Of a stretch of DNA of 64,000 nucleotides, positions 1-8,559 are shown piece by piece; position 1 is the stretch's first letter; every line of letters starts with the position of its first letter. A program made the translations under genes and the position numbers. Under the pieces are notes generated by a model that saw only the letters and a program-made list of their open reading frames with translations, ran no database searches and was not told where the DNA came from. Origin of the DNA: CAVRXQ01 sp963831155 (GTDB taxonomy: Bacteria > Actinomycetota > Acidimicrobiia > Acidimicrobiales > Bog-793); the NCBI GenBank assembly GCA_963831155.1, contig CAWHOY010000007.1, positions 124,001-188,000 of the forward strand. Reading direction: 5' to 3'.

Positions 1-101
1 AAAATTGCACTCACGACGAATTTTTTGCCGCCCTTTGCGATTTCATAACAGCCGTTATCTCAATCGGGAGTGGCACGCGTCAGCATCGCCTTCGCCGACC
101 G

Positions 102-1538
102 ATGATGATGCAAGAACACGACGACGCGTGGGAGGTCCATCGCCGCGTTCTCGCCGTTTCGCGGCGTACGACGCATGCGATTCTCCTCGGTGAAACTTGG
201 GGAGAACTTGTGTTCGCGCCGGTGGAACACGGCGTGCTCGTTCTCGGACCGCCGCGTTCTGGCAAGACTTCGAGCGTCGTTGTGCCAAATGTTCTCGCGG
301 CGTGCGGACCGGTGGTCGCAGTGTCGACGAAACGCGACGTCCTCGATCAGACGCTGTCGGCGAGGACGCGTCTTGGGGACTGCCTCGTCTTCGATCCGAC
401 AGGATCGCTCGATGGACTCCCCGATGCGCGCCGCGTCGGATGGTCGCCGCTGCCTTCGTCTCGTTCGTGGGATGGCGCGGTGCTCGCCGCGGAAGCGATG
501 GTCGGCGCGAGCCGCGAAGGCCGCAATGCTCCCGACGGTTCGCATTGGACCGAGCGCGCTGCGGCCCTGTTGTCGACGATGTTCCACGCGGCCGCCACCG
601 GTGACATGGCATTCAAGGACGTCGTCTCCGCCGTGAACCGAAGAGAGCCGCAACGATTCCTCTCCGCGCTCGCGCGCGCCGGTGCCGAGCAGGCACTCGA
701 TCTTCTGAAGGGCTTGACCGAAACCGAGGAACGTGAGCAAAGCGGAATCTGGTCGACGGCGTCGAGCGTTCTCTCTGGCTATCGCACCCGCGCCGCGGTC
801 GAGAACGCCTCGATCCCCTCTGTCGATGCCGATCGCTTCGTCACGTCGTGCTCGACGCTCTACATCGCGGCGCCGGCCGAGCACCAGTTGCATCTCGCAC
901 CACTCGTCGCCGGTGTCCTCCGCGAGATCCGCACCGCCGCGTATCGCCAGTTCGCGGCGGTGACGCGCGCAACTCGGTCGCCGACGCTGTTCGTCCTCGA
1001 CGAGCTGGCGAACATCGCGCCCTTGCACGACCTGCCGGTCCTCGTCGCGGAAGGCGCGAGCCAGGGAGTCATCACCTTGGCCTGCTTGCAAGACCTCTCC
1101 CAGGCGCGAGCGCGCTACGGCGTCGCGGCCGACGGTTTCCTCACCTTGTTCGGCTCCAAGCTCGTTCTCTCCGGGGTGAGCGACGTGCGGACTCTGGAGG
1201 CGCTCTCGGCGCTCGCGGGTCGGCACGACCTGACGACGCTCACCCGGTCGTCGTCCCGGGTTGCGGGTCGGTTCCGTCGGCAGCGCACCGTCTCGTCCTC
1301 GCTGCGCAGCGAGCCGCGCCTACCAGTCGACCGGCTGGCGAGCCCGCCGTTGGGAACAGCCGTTGCCTTCATCGGCGCCGAGCCGTACCGGGTCGGCCTG
1401 ACGCCTTGCTACTTGTCATCGACGTGGTCACGGATCGTCGTGCCTGCGTCGCGAGGCGAGATCGGCCGTCCGCCCCGCGAGGCCGAAGGTGTCCGTCGAC
1501 GCCTCGCCGGCACGCCTCATCATCGTTCCGACCTCTGA
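102..1538 (+). CDS. TraG/VirD4-like type IV coupling ATPase
   Basis: Probable conjugative coupling protein, the ATPase that links a relaxase-DNA complex to a transfer channel. A Walker A motif, GPPRSGKTS, lies at residues 49-57 and a Walker B, LFVLDE, at about 296-301, followed by the ASQGVITLACLQDLSQ stretch typical of TraG/VirD4 proteins. No transmembrane segment is visible in this 478-residue form. Three ATGs (102, 105, 108) are possible starts. The frame stays open to the left edge, so the gene could be 5'-truncated, but the first 65 bases are much less GC-rich than the gene, which favours a start near 102. It ends exactly where the convergent relaxase gene ends, with no gap, and the two form a mobilisation pair. 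Confidence 0.8.
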   Translation: MMMQEHDDAWEVHRRVLAVSRRTTHAILLGETWGELVFAPVEHGVLVLGPPRSGKTSSVVVPNVLAACGPVVAVSTKRDVLDQTLSARTRLGDCLVFDPTGSLDGLPDARRVGWSPLPSSRSWDGAVLAAEAMVGASREGRNAPDGSHWTERAAALLSTMFHAAATGDMAFKDVVSAVNRREPQRFLSALARAGAEQALDLLKGLTETEEREQSGIWSTASSVLSGYRTRAAVENASIPSVDADRFVTSCSTLYIAAPAEHQLHLAPLVAGVLREIRTAAYRQFAAVTRATRSPTLFVLDELANIAPLHDLPVLVAEGASQGVITLACLQDLSQARARYGVAADGFLTLFGSKLVLSGVSDVRTLEALSALAGRHDLTTLTRSSSRVAGRFRRQRTVSSSLRSEPRLPVDRLASPPLGTAVAFIGAEPYRVGLTPCYLSSTWSRIVVPASRGEIGRPPREAEGVRRRLAGTPHHRSDL

Positions 1539-3692
1539 TTAAAGGTCCCGACCGATCTCGCGAGGTCGGCGAAGCGAGCGATCGAACGGCGTCCGATCCA
1601 AGGGTCGGACAGGATCGAGCGCGATCACTCGATCGGGTGCTTCGCTGCGGGAGCTCCACCTGGCGCGCTCTTTGGAGCCGAGCGGGAACCGTCCGAGGGA
1701 TCGCCGCGCACCGAGCGGCTCAGCGAAGCCGAGCGCGGCGGCCCGCCCGACACGGACCCGCTCGATCGAAGAGAGCAGGATATGAGTGCGGGATCCATCG
1801 GCGACGTCGTCGATCGCCCGCGACAGAACGGCCGCCGGGCCAACGGCGATGACCTCCGCGCACGGGTGACGGTCAAGAGCGCCCTTCAGGCGTCTCGGAT
1901 CGGTCGTCTGTCCGACGAGGTCGGCGATCGAATCCGGACGGGCGCTCACGACAATCGGTTCGTGGCCGTTCGCCCGGGCCGCTTCGGAGAGGCGACGGAC
2001 CTCGAGTGCGAGTCGCGTGAGATCCGGAGCGACGACGACGCGCACTCCGTCCACATCGAAACGCTTGAGCGGCGCCGAATCGTCAGCAATCGTCAGATCG
2101 CGGCGCGGCAGATCGCCGTGCGCGCCTCCATCGAGGAAAACGGCGGCGATCCGACCGGACCGGGCCAACGCGACCAGCTCGGCGGTTCCGCGAATCGGCG
2201 TGAAGCGTGGGCCGTCGATGACGACGAAGGCATCCTTTGGAATCGTCGAGGCCCTGGTCCAGGGCTCCGGCTCGATCCCTGTCACCGCTTCCAGGTGCGC
2301 GGCGCCGACGCGGCTCGCGGCGAAAGCGAGGATCGGCCGGCCGGCTTCGTGCGCGCTCCTTGCCGCAGTTCGCACGAACTCGTAGGCGCTGGTCGTCGGA
2401 GGGACAACAAGTCCGCCGCGTTCAAAGGCACGGGCGTCGTCGACGGCGAGAGCCAGCTCCGAGGGGCGGAGGCCGGCGAGACCGTCGTCGCGGTCGCGGA
2501 CGAATTCGGCGACTTCTTGTGTCATGTAGCGCGCTTCGGTGACGCCCGATGGAAACCGACCAGAACGCGGGCCACTCAAGTACGCGACGCGCTCGTCCGC
2601 TCGAACGAGCGGTGCCCTCTTGAGTTCGCTTTCGATTACGGATTCGACCGCTTCGACAGGCGCCCCGTCGACGAGACGCCCCGAGGTCGCGCGGACAAGC
2701 TCTCCTCGCGTGAACGGTCGACAAAAGGACGAGACGGATGCCTCCACGGCGCGGGCCAGATCGATGATCGATCCGGGGGCGTCCGCCACGTCTCGGGAGG
2801 GAGACGACAGCCGGGTGAGCGTCGAGCGCGAGATGCCGAGGTCGAAGGCGCGCTCACGCCACTGTCGAACGAGGCTCTCGTAGTTGACGTCGAGCTGTTT
2901 CGGGCGCCGGGTGCGGTTGGCGGCGACGTCTTTTGCTCGTCGCGACGATCCGTGGGCTTCTCGCAGCTCGGCGTCGATCTCGTCCGACCGCTGCGAAAAG
3001 CCCCGCAGCGCTAGCTTCGAGATCCCAACGAGATCGGCGAACCCCTCGACGCGGCGTTCCCAAGAGATGTCGAGACGATCGGAAATCGCTCGCCGGAGGC
3101 TCGCCCGGTATAGCGACCCGACGGTGCCGGCCTGCGCGTAGATCGGACGGCCGTCGATCGCCGACCACCGGCCTTCGCCGTCGACGCCGAGGTTCGCGAC
3201 AAGCAGGTGGGTGTGCAGGTGCGGGTCCGGCGCTCGGCTCGTCCGATGGACGAACGCCGCAGCGAGCAGACCGCCCGTGTCGACGAGCCGCCCGCGCCGC
3301 CGGACGAACGCCGCATGGCGCTCGAGATAGCCGAGCGCTCCTTCGACGGCGGCATCGTGCGCCTGACGCACGATGCCGCCGACCTCGTCAGAACCGAGGG
3401 CGTGCAGGACACTCACCGATTTCGGTGCGGCGAAGACGCAGTCGATGGCGGAGACCGAAACCCGCTCGTGGCGCGCATCGAGCGGTTGTCGGCGCGTCGG
3501 GTCGAGTCCTTCGAATGCGGCGGCGAGACTCGGCTGATCGACAATCGCGTCATCGATCGCAAGGTCTTTCGCGAGCGATCCCTTCCATCGCCCGTCGGCT
3601 TCGACAAGACCGTTCGGGTCCGCTCCGCCGGCGAGCGTTGTCATCAGGTAGTACGCGCCGTTCGAGCGGTGGAGGCTTCGCAGCCGCAGCAC
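1539..3692 (-). CDS. MOBF (TrwC-type) relaxase with degenerate helicase half
   Basis: Relaxase expected to nick and covalently hold plasmid or ICE DNA at its origin of transfer. The N-terminal 300 residues carry the family signature: paired Tyr14-Tyr15, Asp84 in SAIDCVFAAPKSVSVLHAL, and the metal-binding HLHTH triad (His158, 160, 162). The C-terminal half aligns by eye with the RecD-like helicase of TrwC. The P-loop position reads VVPPTTSAYEF (about 429-439) instead of a GxAGTGKT motif, and the Walker B position reads VVIDGPRF (about 490-497), so ATPase activity is probably lost. Its 717 residues are short for the family. The GTG start at 3692 is supported by a TACCGT box 6 nt upstream. It abuts the coupling-protein gene tail to tail. 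Confidence 0.85.
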   Translation of the reverse strand: MLRLRSLHRSNGAYYLMTTLAGGADPNGLVEADGRWKGSLAKDLAIDDAIVDQPSLAAAFEGLDPTRRQPLDARHERVSVSAIDCVFAAPKSVSVLHALGSDEVGGIVRQAHDAAVEGALGYLERHAAFVRRRGRLVDTGGLLAAAFVHRTSRAPDPHLHTHLLVANLGVDGEGRWSAIDGRPIYAQAGTVGSLYRASLRRAISDRLDISWERRVEGFADLVGISKLALRGFSQRSDEIDAELREAHGSSRRAKDVAANRTRRPKQLDVNYESLVRQWRERAFDLGISRSTLTRLSSPSRDVADAPGSIIDLARAVEASVSSFCRPFTRGELVRATSGRLVDGAPVEAVESVIESELKRAPLVRADERVAYLSGPRSGRFPSGVTEARYMTQEVAEFVRDRDDGLAGLRPSELALAVDDARAFERGGLVVPPTTSAYEFVRTAARSAHEAGRPILAFAASRVGAAHLEAVTGIEPEPWTRASTIPKDAFVVIDGPRFTPIRGTAELVALARSGRIAAVFLDGGAHGDLPRRDLTIADDSAPLKRFDVDGVRVVVAPDLTRLALEVRRLSEAARANGHEPIVVSARPDSIADLVGQTTDPRRLKGALDRHPCAEVIAVGPAAVLSRAIDDVADGSRTHILLSSIERVRVGRAAALGFAEPLGARRSLGRFPLGSKERARWSSRSEAPDRVIALDPVRPLDRTPFDRSLRRPREIGRDL

Positions 3693-3698
3693 GTTGTG

Positions 3699-3704
3699 AC
3701 GGTA
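3699..3704 (-). promoter_or_regulatory. -10 box, leaderless promoter of the relaxase
   Basis: TACCGT on the minus strand ends 6 nt before the GTG of the relaxase gene, which would place the transcript start at or next to the start codon. No Shine-Dalgarno sequence is present. Confidence 0.5.
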
Positions 3705-3789
3705 CGAACCGGCTTCGCCTTCAGACCTACCGCCACCGCGACACGGTCATCGTGGGTCGATCTCTGATCACGACAGCGCTCGCTCGGCG

Positions 3790-4743
3790 TCAGGCGGTGA
3801 CGCCGTACCGCGCAAGCGCGCGTCGAGCCACCTCACGGCCGGCGTCGGCGAATTCTGGGGGCTCGAGCACCTCGGCACGCTCACCGAGGCCGAGGAGCAG
3901 GCGCCCGAGGAAGTGCCGGTCGGCGACGTCGATCGGAACAACGACTCGCCCGTCGTCTTGATGTTCGATCGGTCCTGACGCGAATCGGTCGAGGACGACC
4001 GAACTCGATTGGTCGATCGCGACGCGTACCCTCGTCGCCGAGCGCCCGACGAAGGCCCGAGCACTCGAGAACTCGGCCGGCAGACTGCGCGGTGCGACCG
4101 GTTCGCCGAGTCGACGGACGCGACGGATGCGGGCCACCTGGAACCGCCGCCAGTCGCCGACCGCGTTCGAGTAAGCGTCCAGGTAGAAGCGGCCCTCGCG
4201 CGCCACGACCGCGTACGGCTCGACACGGCGGACCGATTCGTCGCCACGCTTCGCTCCGAGGTATTCGATCTCGATCGCCTCGCCGGCGACCGCCGCGGCC
4301 CGCACCTCGGCGAGTTGCTCGGGAGCATCGATTTCGACGGCGACGGTCTCGGCTCCGAGAACGACCTCGAGCTTCGCGAGGGCGCTGGCGAGCGGTCCGT
4401 GCGCGTCGACGCCTGGCATCGACAACATCGCCCGCACGGCTGCGGCGAGCGCGAAGCCCTCCTCGGCGGTGAGGCGCGGGGGACGCCCGAGAGCTTCGAG
4501 ACCGTGAACACGGACGTGCTCGCCGTCGACGATCAGCTCCAACAACGCGTCCGGCGTGTACGGGGGCAATCCGCAGCACGCGGCGAGCTCGAGCTCGGCG
4601 ATCAGCACGCGCTCGTCGACAGAGAATCGCTTGGCTACCTCGCCGAGGTCGGCTTCGCCGACCTCGGCGAGGTAAGCGAGGACACCGAGGAGGCGTCGCA
4701 GTCGGGTCCCGGCGTCGAGCACGTCGATCGTCTCCGCGCTCAT
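3790..4743 (-). CDS. pafC: WYL-domain regulator PafC
   Basis: Second half of the PafB-PafC pair, an actinobacterial transcription activator of the RecA/LexA-independent DNA-damage response. The protein has an N-terminal winged-helix-like region (about 10-75) and a WYL domain around residues 155-210 (EIEYLGAKRGDE, then YAVVAREGRFYLDAYS), and then a C-terminal extension. Its length of 317 is usual for the family. Start ATG at 4743 overlaps the pafB stop by 4 bp (ATGA), so the pair is translationally coupled. A perfect 18-bp inverted repeat lies inside the gene at codons 24-36. The cognate effector and target promoters are not visible here. Confidence 0.85.
   Translation of the reverse strand: MSAETIDVLDAGTRLRRLLGVLAYLAEVGEADLGEVAKRFSVDERVLIAELELAACCGLPPYTPDALLELIVDGEHVRVHGLEALGRPPRLTAEEGFALAAAVRAMLSMPGVDAHGPLASALAKLEVVLGAETVAVEIDAPEQLAEVRAAAVAGEAIEIEYLGAKRGDESVRRVEPYAVVAREGRFYLDAYSNAVGDWRRFQVARIRRVRRLGEPVAPRSLPAEFSSARAFVGRSATRVRVAIDQSSSVVLDRFASGPIEHQDDGRVVVPIDVADRHFLGRLLLGLGERAEVLEPPEFADAGREVARRALARYGVTA
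4636..4674. repeat. Perfect 18-bp hairpin inside pafC
   Basis: Arms TACCTCGCCGAGGTCGGC (4636-4653) and GCCGACCTCGGCGAGGTA (4657-4674) are exact reverse complements around a 3-nt loop. On the coding strand this encodes pafC residues 24-36. Such a stable stem near the 5' end of the second gene of a coupled pair could affect translation or mRNA stability, or it may come from the repetitive residue pattern (AEVGEADLGEV). Confidence 0.75.
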
Positions 4744-5693
4744 CTCCGCGAGGACTCGACGCCGAGTTCGCGCAGCCGGTCGATGACCCGTGATCGCACG
4801 TCCGGCGGCTCGAGGACCTCGGCGCCGTCGCCGAGGCCGATCACCCAGTGATCAAATGTCGCCCCATCGTCGATCGGTACCTCGACCGTGGCCGAGCCGT
4901 CGTCGAAGCGCGAGCGGATCGCTGCTTCTCCGAGAGCCCCGACGACTGCTGGCAGCTCACGGGCGTCCACAGCGACAAGCGCGCGCACATCGGCGTCGTG
5001 CGCGCCCTCGCCGCGAAACGGCGAGAAGTCGGTCTCGTCGGCAAGGTCGATGTCGCTCGGCACCTCGTACTCGCCCGACGATCCAACGCTCGGCAGGCTC
5101 TCGATCCGATCGACGCGGAAACTCCGTCGGCCGGCGCGTCCTTCGATCTCGAGGTCACGTCCGACGAAATACCACCGCCCGTTGCGGAAGATGAGCCCGT
5201 AACCCTCGACGCGCCGCTTGCGTCCCCGAAAGGAAAAGGTGGCGACTGCGCGGTCACGGACCGCCTGTTGCAACGGCGCCAGCGCCGGGAAGGCCGGCAA
5301 TACGGCGAGCGGCGCAACAGCGTCCGATCCCGGCGCGCCGAGCTTCTGCACGACGTCGGCGCCCATCCCCCCGTCGACGCGAACCGCGACCAAAGCGAGG
5401 ACGAGCGCCGAACGCTCGTCCTCGGTCAAGTCGAGTTCGGGCAGGTAGTAGTCCTCGGGACGGATCCGATAGCCGAACTGCTCGTCGCCGCCGACTCGTT
5501 CGACGGTGATCGGGATGCCGCTGTCCCGCAGCGTGCGCTTATCACGCTCGAAGGCCTGGCGGATCGCACTCGCCTGCGCCGGGTAGCCCGCCACCTGGCC
5601 GCCGATCTCACGCAGCGACAGCGGCCGGCTCGTCTGCAACAGTGCCAGCACGAGGTTCGTCAACCGCTCGAGCCGGTCGGTTCCCGTCGCCAC
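4740..5693 (-). CDS. pafB: WYL-domain regulator PafB
   Basis: First gene of the coupled pafB-pafC pair. Residues 10-75 form a helix-turn-helix region (LSLREIGGQVAG, then AFERDKRTLRDSGIPI), and residues 150-200 carry the WYL domain (FSFRGRKRRVEGYGLIFRNG, then WYFVGRDLE). In mycobacteria PafB and PafC work as one heterodimer that activates DNA-repair genes. The order B then C, equal length (317 each) and 4-bp overlap match that arrangement. Proteasome genes, which sit next to pafBC in mycobacteria, are absent here. The GTG start at 5693 is 6 nt behind a TAGATT box, consistent with a leaderless message. Confidence 0.85.
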   Translation of the reverse strand: MATGTDRLERLTNLVLALLQTSRPLSLREIGGQVAGYPAQASAIRQAFERDKRTLRDSGIPITVERVGGDEQFGYRIRPEDYYLPELDLTEDERSALVLALVAVRVDGGMGADVVQKLGAPGSDAVAPLAVLPAFPALAPLQQAVRDRAVATFSFRGRKRRVEGYGLIFRNGRWYFVGRDLEIEGRAGRRSFRVDRIESLPSVGSSGEYEVPSDIDLADETDFSPFRGEGAHDADVRALVAVDARELPAVVGALGEAAIRSRFDDGSATVEVPIDDGATFDHWVIGLGDGAEVLEPPDVRSRVIDRLRELGVESSRR

Positions 5694-5699
5694 GCTCGC

Positions 5700-5705
5700 A
5701 ATCTA
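5700..5705 (-). promoter_or_regulatory. -10 box, leaderless promoter of pafB
   Basis: TAGATT on the minus strand, 6 nt before the GTG start of pafB. It would drive the pafB-pafC pair. Confidence 0.5.
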
Positions 5706-5752
5706 CGAGCCGCCGGGCGGCGCGCCGCGAAGCACGCGATCGGGCGCAGAAC

Positions 5753-6235
5753 TCAGATGAGCGGGGGGAACTCCTTCGACAGCCGCAGCGGCGACCGGCG
5801 CAGGACGACGGTCGCCACGACGTCGGGTTTTTGCAGCCGCACGACCACGATCGCGAGCGTCCCGTTCCTCCCCGTCGGCGACCAACCGTGCGCGACGCGG
5901 TGCGGGTCATAAACGCCGCGGTACGCGACGGCACAGATCGGCCCCTTCACATCTACGAGCGCGTGGGGAAGATTGACCCTCCCGCGCGCCTCCACCTTGG
6001 CTTTTCTGATCGCCGTGGTGAAGTCGCGCGCGCTGACGTAGCGCACGCCGGAGAACTTGCCCTTGTCGTTCACTGCGGCGCGCGCGAGCGGGATCGCCCG
6101 AAAACACGGGCTCTCGCTCGGGCCGAGGGCGTTGCGGGCGGAGGTGCACCCCGCCGCGCCCACCGCGACGAGCAGCACCGCGCCGAGGAACACGCGGCGC
6201 ATCCCGCCTTTTGGAAGCTCGCGTCGTCGCCTCAT
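5753..6235 (-). CDS. Small secreted lipoprotein of unknown function
   Basis: A 160-residue protein with a basic n-region (MRRRRELPKGGMRR), a hydrophobic core (VFLGAVLLVAVG) and a lipobox-like AAGC with the acceptor cysteine at residue 30, so it is probably anchored to the outside of the membrane. The mature part contains three further cysteines or fewer and no recognised domain. The ATG at 6235 overlaps the TGA of the upstream membrane-protein gene (ATGA), so the two are co-translated. A longer open frame extends upstream through that gene but is out of frame with it and is not credible. Function is unknown; a role with the upstream flippase-like protein is only an inference from coupling. 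Confidence 0.7.
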   Translation of the reverse strand: MRRRRELPKGGMRRVFLGAVLLVAVGAAGCTSARNALGPSESPCFRAIPLARAAVNDKGKFSGVRYVSARDFTTAIRKAKVEARGRVNLPHALVDVKGPICAVAYRGVYDPHRVAHGWSPTGRNGTLAIVVVRLQKPDVVATVVLRRSPLRLSKEFPPLI

Positions 6236-7353
6236 GAGGTCATCTTCCTCTCCCCTCCGGCCACTGCGCGAGAAGGCGCTTCGATGAGTGGCGCGGCGTG
6301 ATGTTCGACGGCGGCGCTCGCAGCGGCGCGTCCCCGACGCCGGCGGTCCAAGGCGAGGCCGGCCCACGACAGCCAACCCACTGGCAAGAACCCCCAGAAA
6401 CTGACGATCCGGTAGACGAGCACGGCGGCGACCGTGGACAGTTCCGCTCCGCCGAACGCGACGAGGGCGACGGTGAGGCTGCCCTCGACAACGCCCAGTC
6501 CGCCCGGCGTGACCGGCAGGTTCGCCGCCAGCTGTCCGGCGCCATAGGCGAGGAGCAGGCCGCGCCAAGGAACCGAGGCGCCCGTCGCCACGAACCCGCA
6601 CGCCAGGCAGCCGCAGTCGAATACCCAATTCCCGAAGGCCGCCGCGAGGACCACAAAGAGGTCGCGCCGCGTGAGGTGCACGTCTTCGAGCCGTTGCAGC
6701 CAGCCCTCGACGACCGCCGCCGATTCCTGGCGCGGACGGCCGATGACGCGACGGAGCAGGTCCAGCATCCAGATAGCGACGTTTTCGAGCCAGCGCCGCT
6801 GAAAGACGATCGCGTCGACCGCGATCGAGAGCGCGAAGACGCCGAGAATCACGCCGATCAGGTCATAGGACGCGCTCTCCTGGGTGGCGAGGATCACCCC
6901 GGCGGTCGCGATCAGACCGAGACCCGCAGCCGCGCAGGCGAACGTCGCGAGCAGCGTCCACGCGGCGAGGGTGTCGTTGGCGCCGCGCCGGCGATAGACG
7001 CCGAAGGCGTACACGCTGGCGAACGCCGGGCCCGCTGGCAGCGAGTTCGAGATCGCGCCGGCGGCGAGGGTGAGAAAGGTCATGAACGACAACGGCGTGC
7101 GCACCCCGCCGGCGTTGAGCAGGCGGCGTTGCAGCTCAGCGAAGCAGACGAACGATGCAATCTCGGACGCGATCGCGAGCAGAAGCCACGGCACGACGAG
7201 TCGCGCGAGTTCTCCTGAAGCGTCGACCAGCTCGCTTCGCCGGCCGTTCAGCGCCCACAGCGCGAGCGCCCCGAGCGCGAGGCCGACGACGAGCCGCAGC
7301 GCGTGCCACCAGCGGGTTTGCGTGACGCGTCGCCGAGGGTTGGGCGTCGACAC
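6232..7353 (-). CDS. Integral membrane protein, LPG-synthase TM (UPF0104) family
   Basis: Multi-pass membrane protein of 373 residues with about eight hydrophobic helices. It belongs by eye to the lysylphosphatidylglycerol synthase transmembrane (AglD/MprF N-terminal-like) family. The conserved tail motif NLPVTPGGLGVVEGSL (near residue 285) and the earlier AISNSLPAGPAF are typical. There is no soluble aminoacyl-transferase domain, so it is not a full MprF; stand-alone members are linked to lipid-linked sugar metabolism or lipid flipping. It sits between the polysaccharide export genes and a lipoprotein. Start GTG at 7353 lies 5 nt behind TACGCT. Specific substrate unknown. Confidence 0.75.
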   Translation of the reverse strand: MSTPNPRRRVTQTRWWHALRLVVGLALGALALWALNGRRSELVDASGELARLVVPWLLLAIASEIASFVCFAELQRRLLNAGGVRTPLSFMTFLTLAAGAISNSLPAGPAFASVYAFGVYRRRGANDTLAAWTLLATFACAAAGLGLIATAGVILATQESASYDLIGVILGVFALSIAVDAIVFQRRWLENVAIWMLDLLRRVIGRPRQESAAVVEGWLQRLEDVHLTRRDLFVVLAAAFGNWVFDCGCLACGFVATGASVPWRGLLLAYGAGQLAANLPVTPGGLGVVEGSLTVALVAFGGAELSTVAAVLVYRIVSFWGFLPVGWLSWAGLALDRRRRGRAAASAAVEHHAAPLIEAPSRAVAGGERKMTS

Positions 7354-7358
7354 GCCGA

Positions 7359-7364
7359 AGCGTA
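7359..7364 (-). promoter_or_regulatory. -10 box upstream of the LPG-synthase-like gene
   Basis: TACGCT on the minus strand, 5 nt before the GTG start. The spacing is slightly shorter than at the other leaderless candidates in the window. Confidence 0.4.
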
Positions 7365-7416
7365 CCGAGCGCAGGACTTGGTGAGGTGACGCAAATCGCT
7401 GTCACTTCGAAACGAG

Positions 7417-8559
7417 TTAGCTGGCTGGGACCACCTTGTGGTCGCTGCCGCCCTTCAGCGCCGACTCGATCAACTCGCGAAAGGCGCGTTCTGCGCGGTC
7501 GGGGCCGTACCGCTTCGCCCGCTCGCGCCCACGGGCGAGGAACGTCGAGCGCGTCTGTTCATCGTTCAGCAGGCGGTGGACGACCGACGCGACGAGCGCC
7601 GGCGACTTTTCTGTGAGAAGGACGCCGGCGTCACCGAGGGTTTCCGGAACGGCCGCCGCCGCGTAAGCGACGACGGATGTTCCCCGCGCCATCGCCTCGA
7701 CGATCGGTGCGCAGAAACCCTCATGGTTCGACAGGCACACGAAGGCGTCGGCCGTCTCGTAATACGCGGCGAGCGTGCCGACGGGAACCGAGCCAGGAAA
7801 CTCGACGACGTCGGCGAGTCCGAGCGATGCAACAAAGCGGCGCAGTGCGTCGATGTAGATGCTGCCCATCTCGCGTCCGACGATGTGCAAGCGGGCTTTC
7901 GCGTCGTACACGCGCCGATAGATGGCGAACGCTTTGATCACGTCGTGTTGGGCCTTGTGTGGTCCGATCTGGCCGACGAACAGCCAATCGGTGCCGCCAT
8001 CGCGTTTTCGGGCCCGGAACCGCGCAAGGACGCGCGCGTCAGGCGCCGCGAGAAGGTTGCCCGACTCGACGAGGACCGGCACGACCTTTGCGCTCGGATA
8101 ACCGAACGAGTCGAGCTCGGCGGCGTTGAACGCCGAGTCCGCGAACGCCACCGAGACCATCGGCGCGAGCGTCGCCAGCTGGCGCCGTCCCAGTCGGGAC
8201 TCCTCGGCGAGCGGGGGGAGCCACTTCTCGACGAGCTCCTCGGGGACGATGTTGTGGTAGTCGAGGAGTTTGCGCCCCGGGTGGTTGGCGACCGCGTCAG
8301 CCGCTGGACTGCCGATCGAGCACTGGTAAAGGATCCATTGCGACCCGTCCCGGTGCTTCGCGATCTCACGCAGCGGACGGACGCGTCCTTCGCAACCCGG
8401 CCCGATGATCAGCGCGTAGATCTCCGAATCAAAGCCCAGCTCCCGCAAGAGCCGCTCGACTGCGAAGGTGTGGTTGCTCACCGCGTCGTGCTCGACGATC
8501 GCCGGGATGATCTGATCGATGCGCGCCGGACGCTGAATTTGGGGTGCATCGCCGGTCAT
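7417..8559 (-). CDS. GT4-family glycosyltransferase
   Basis: Retaining GT-B glycosyltransferase, probably adding a sugar to a cell-surface polysaccharide from a nucleotide-sugar donor. The C-terminal Rossmann half starts near residue 193 (WLFVGQIGPHKAQHDVIKAF) and contains the donor-site EX7E motif, E280-GFCAPIV-E288, followed by VVAYAAAAVPET. Its 380 residues are normal for the family. The ATG at 8559 overlaps the stop of the preceding small gene by 4 bp, placing it at the end of the ABC-exporter operon. The sugar and acceptor cannot be told from sequence. Confidence 0.85.
   Translation of the reverse strand: MTGDAPQIQRPARIDQIIPAIVEHDAVSNHTFAVERLLRELGFDSEIYALIIGPGCEGRVRPLREIAKHRDGSQWILYQCSIGSPAADAVANHPGRKLLDYHNIVPEELVEKWLPPLAEESRLGRRQLATLAPMVSVAFADSAFNAAELDSFGYPSAKVVPVLVESGNLLAAPDARVLARFRARKRDGGTDWLFVGQIGPHKAQHDVIKAFAIYRRVYDAKARLHIVGREMGSIYIDALRRFVASLGLADVVEFPGSVPVGTLAAYYETADAFVCLSNHEGFCAPIVEAMARGTSVVAYAAAAVPETLGDAGVLLTEKSPALVASVVHRLLNDEQTRSTFLARGRERAKRYGPDRAERAFRELIESALKGGSDHKVVPAS

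Noticed and set aside
60..1226. Long minus-strand open frame opposite the coupling ATPase
   Set aside because: High-GC shadow of the real gene; the protein is Arg-rich with no domain, while the plus strand has Walker motifs.
1782..3014. 410-codon plus-strand open frame opposite the relaxase
   Set aside because: Composition is Arg/Asp/Gly-rich with no motif; the minus strand carries a clear MOBF relaxase.
5753..6628. Longer open frame upstream of the lipoprotein
   Set aside because: The first 131 residues overlap the membrane-protein gene in another frame; the signal peptide starts at 6235.
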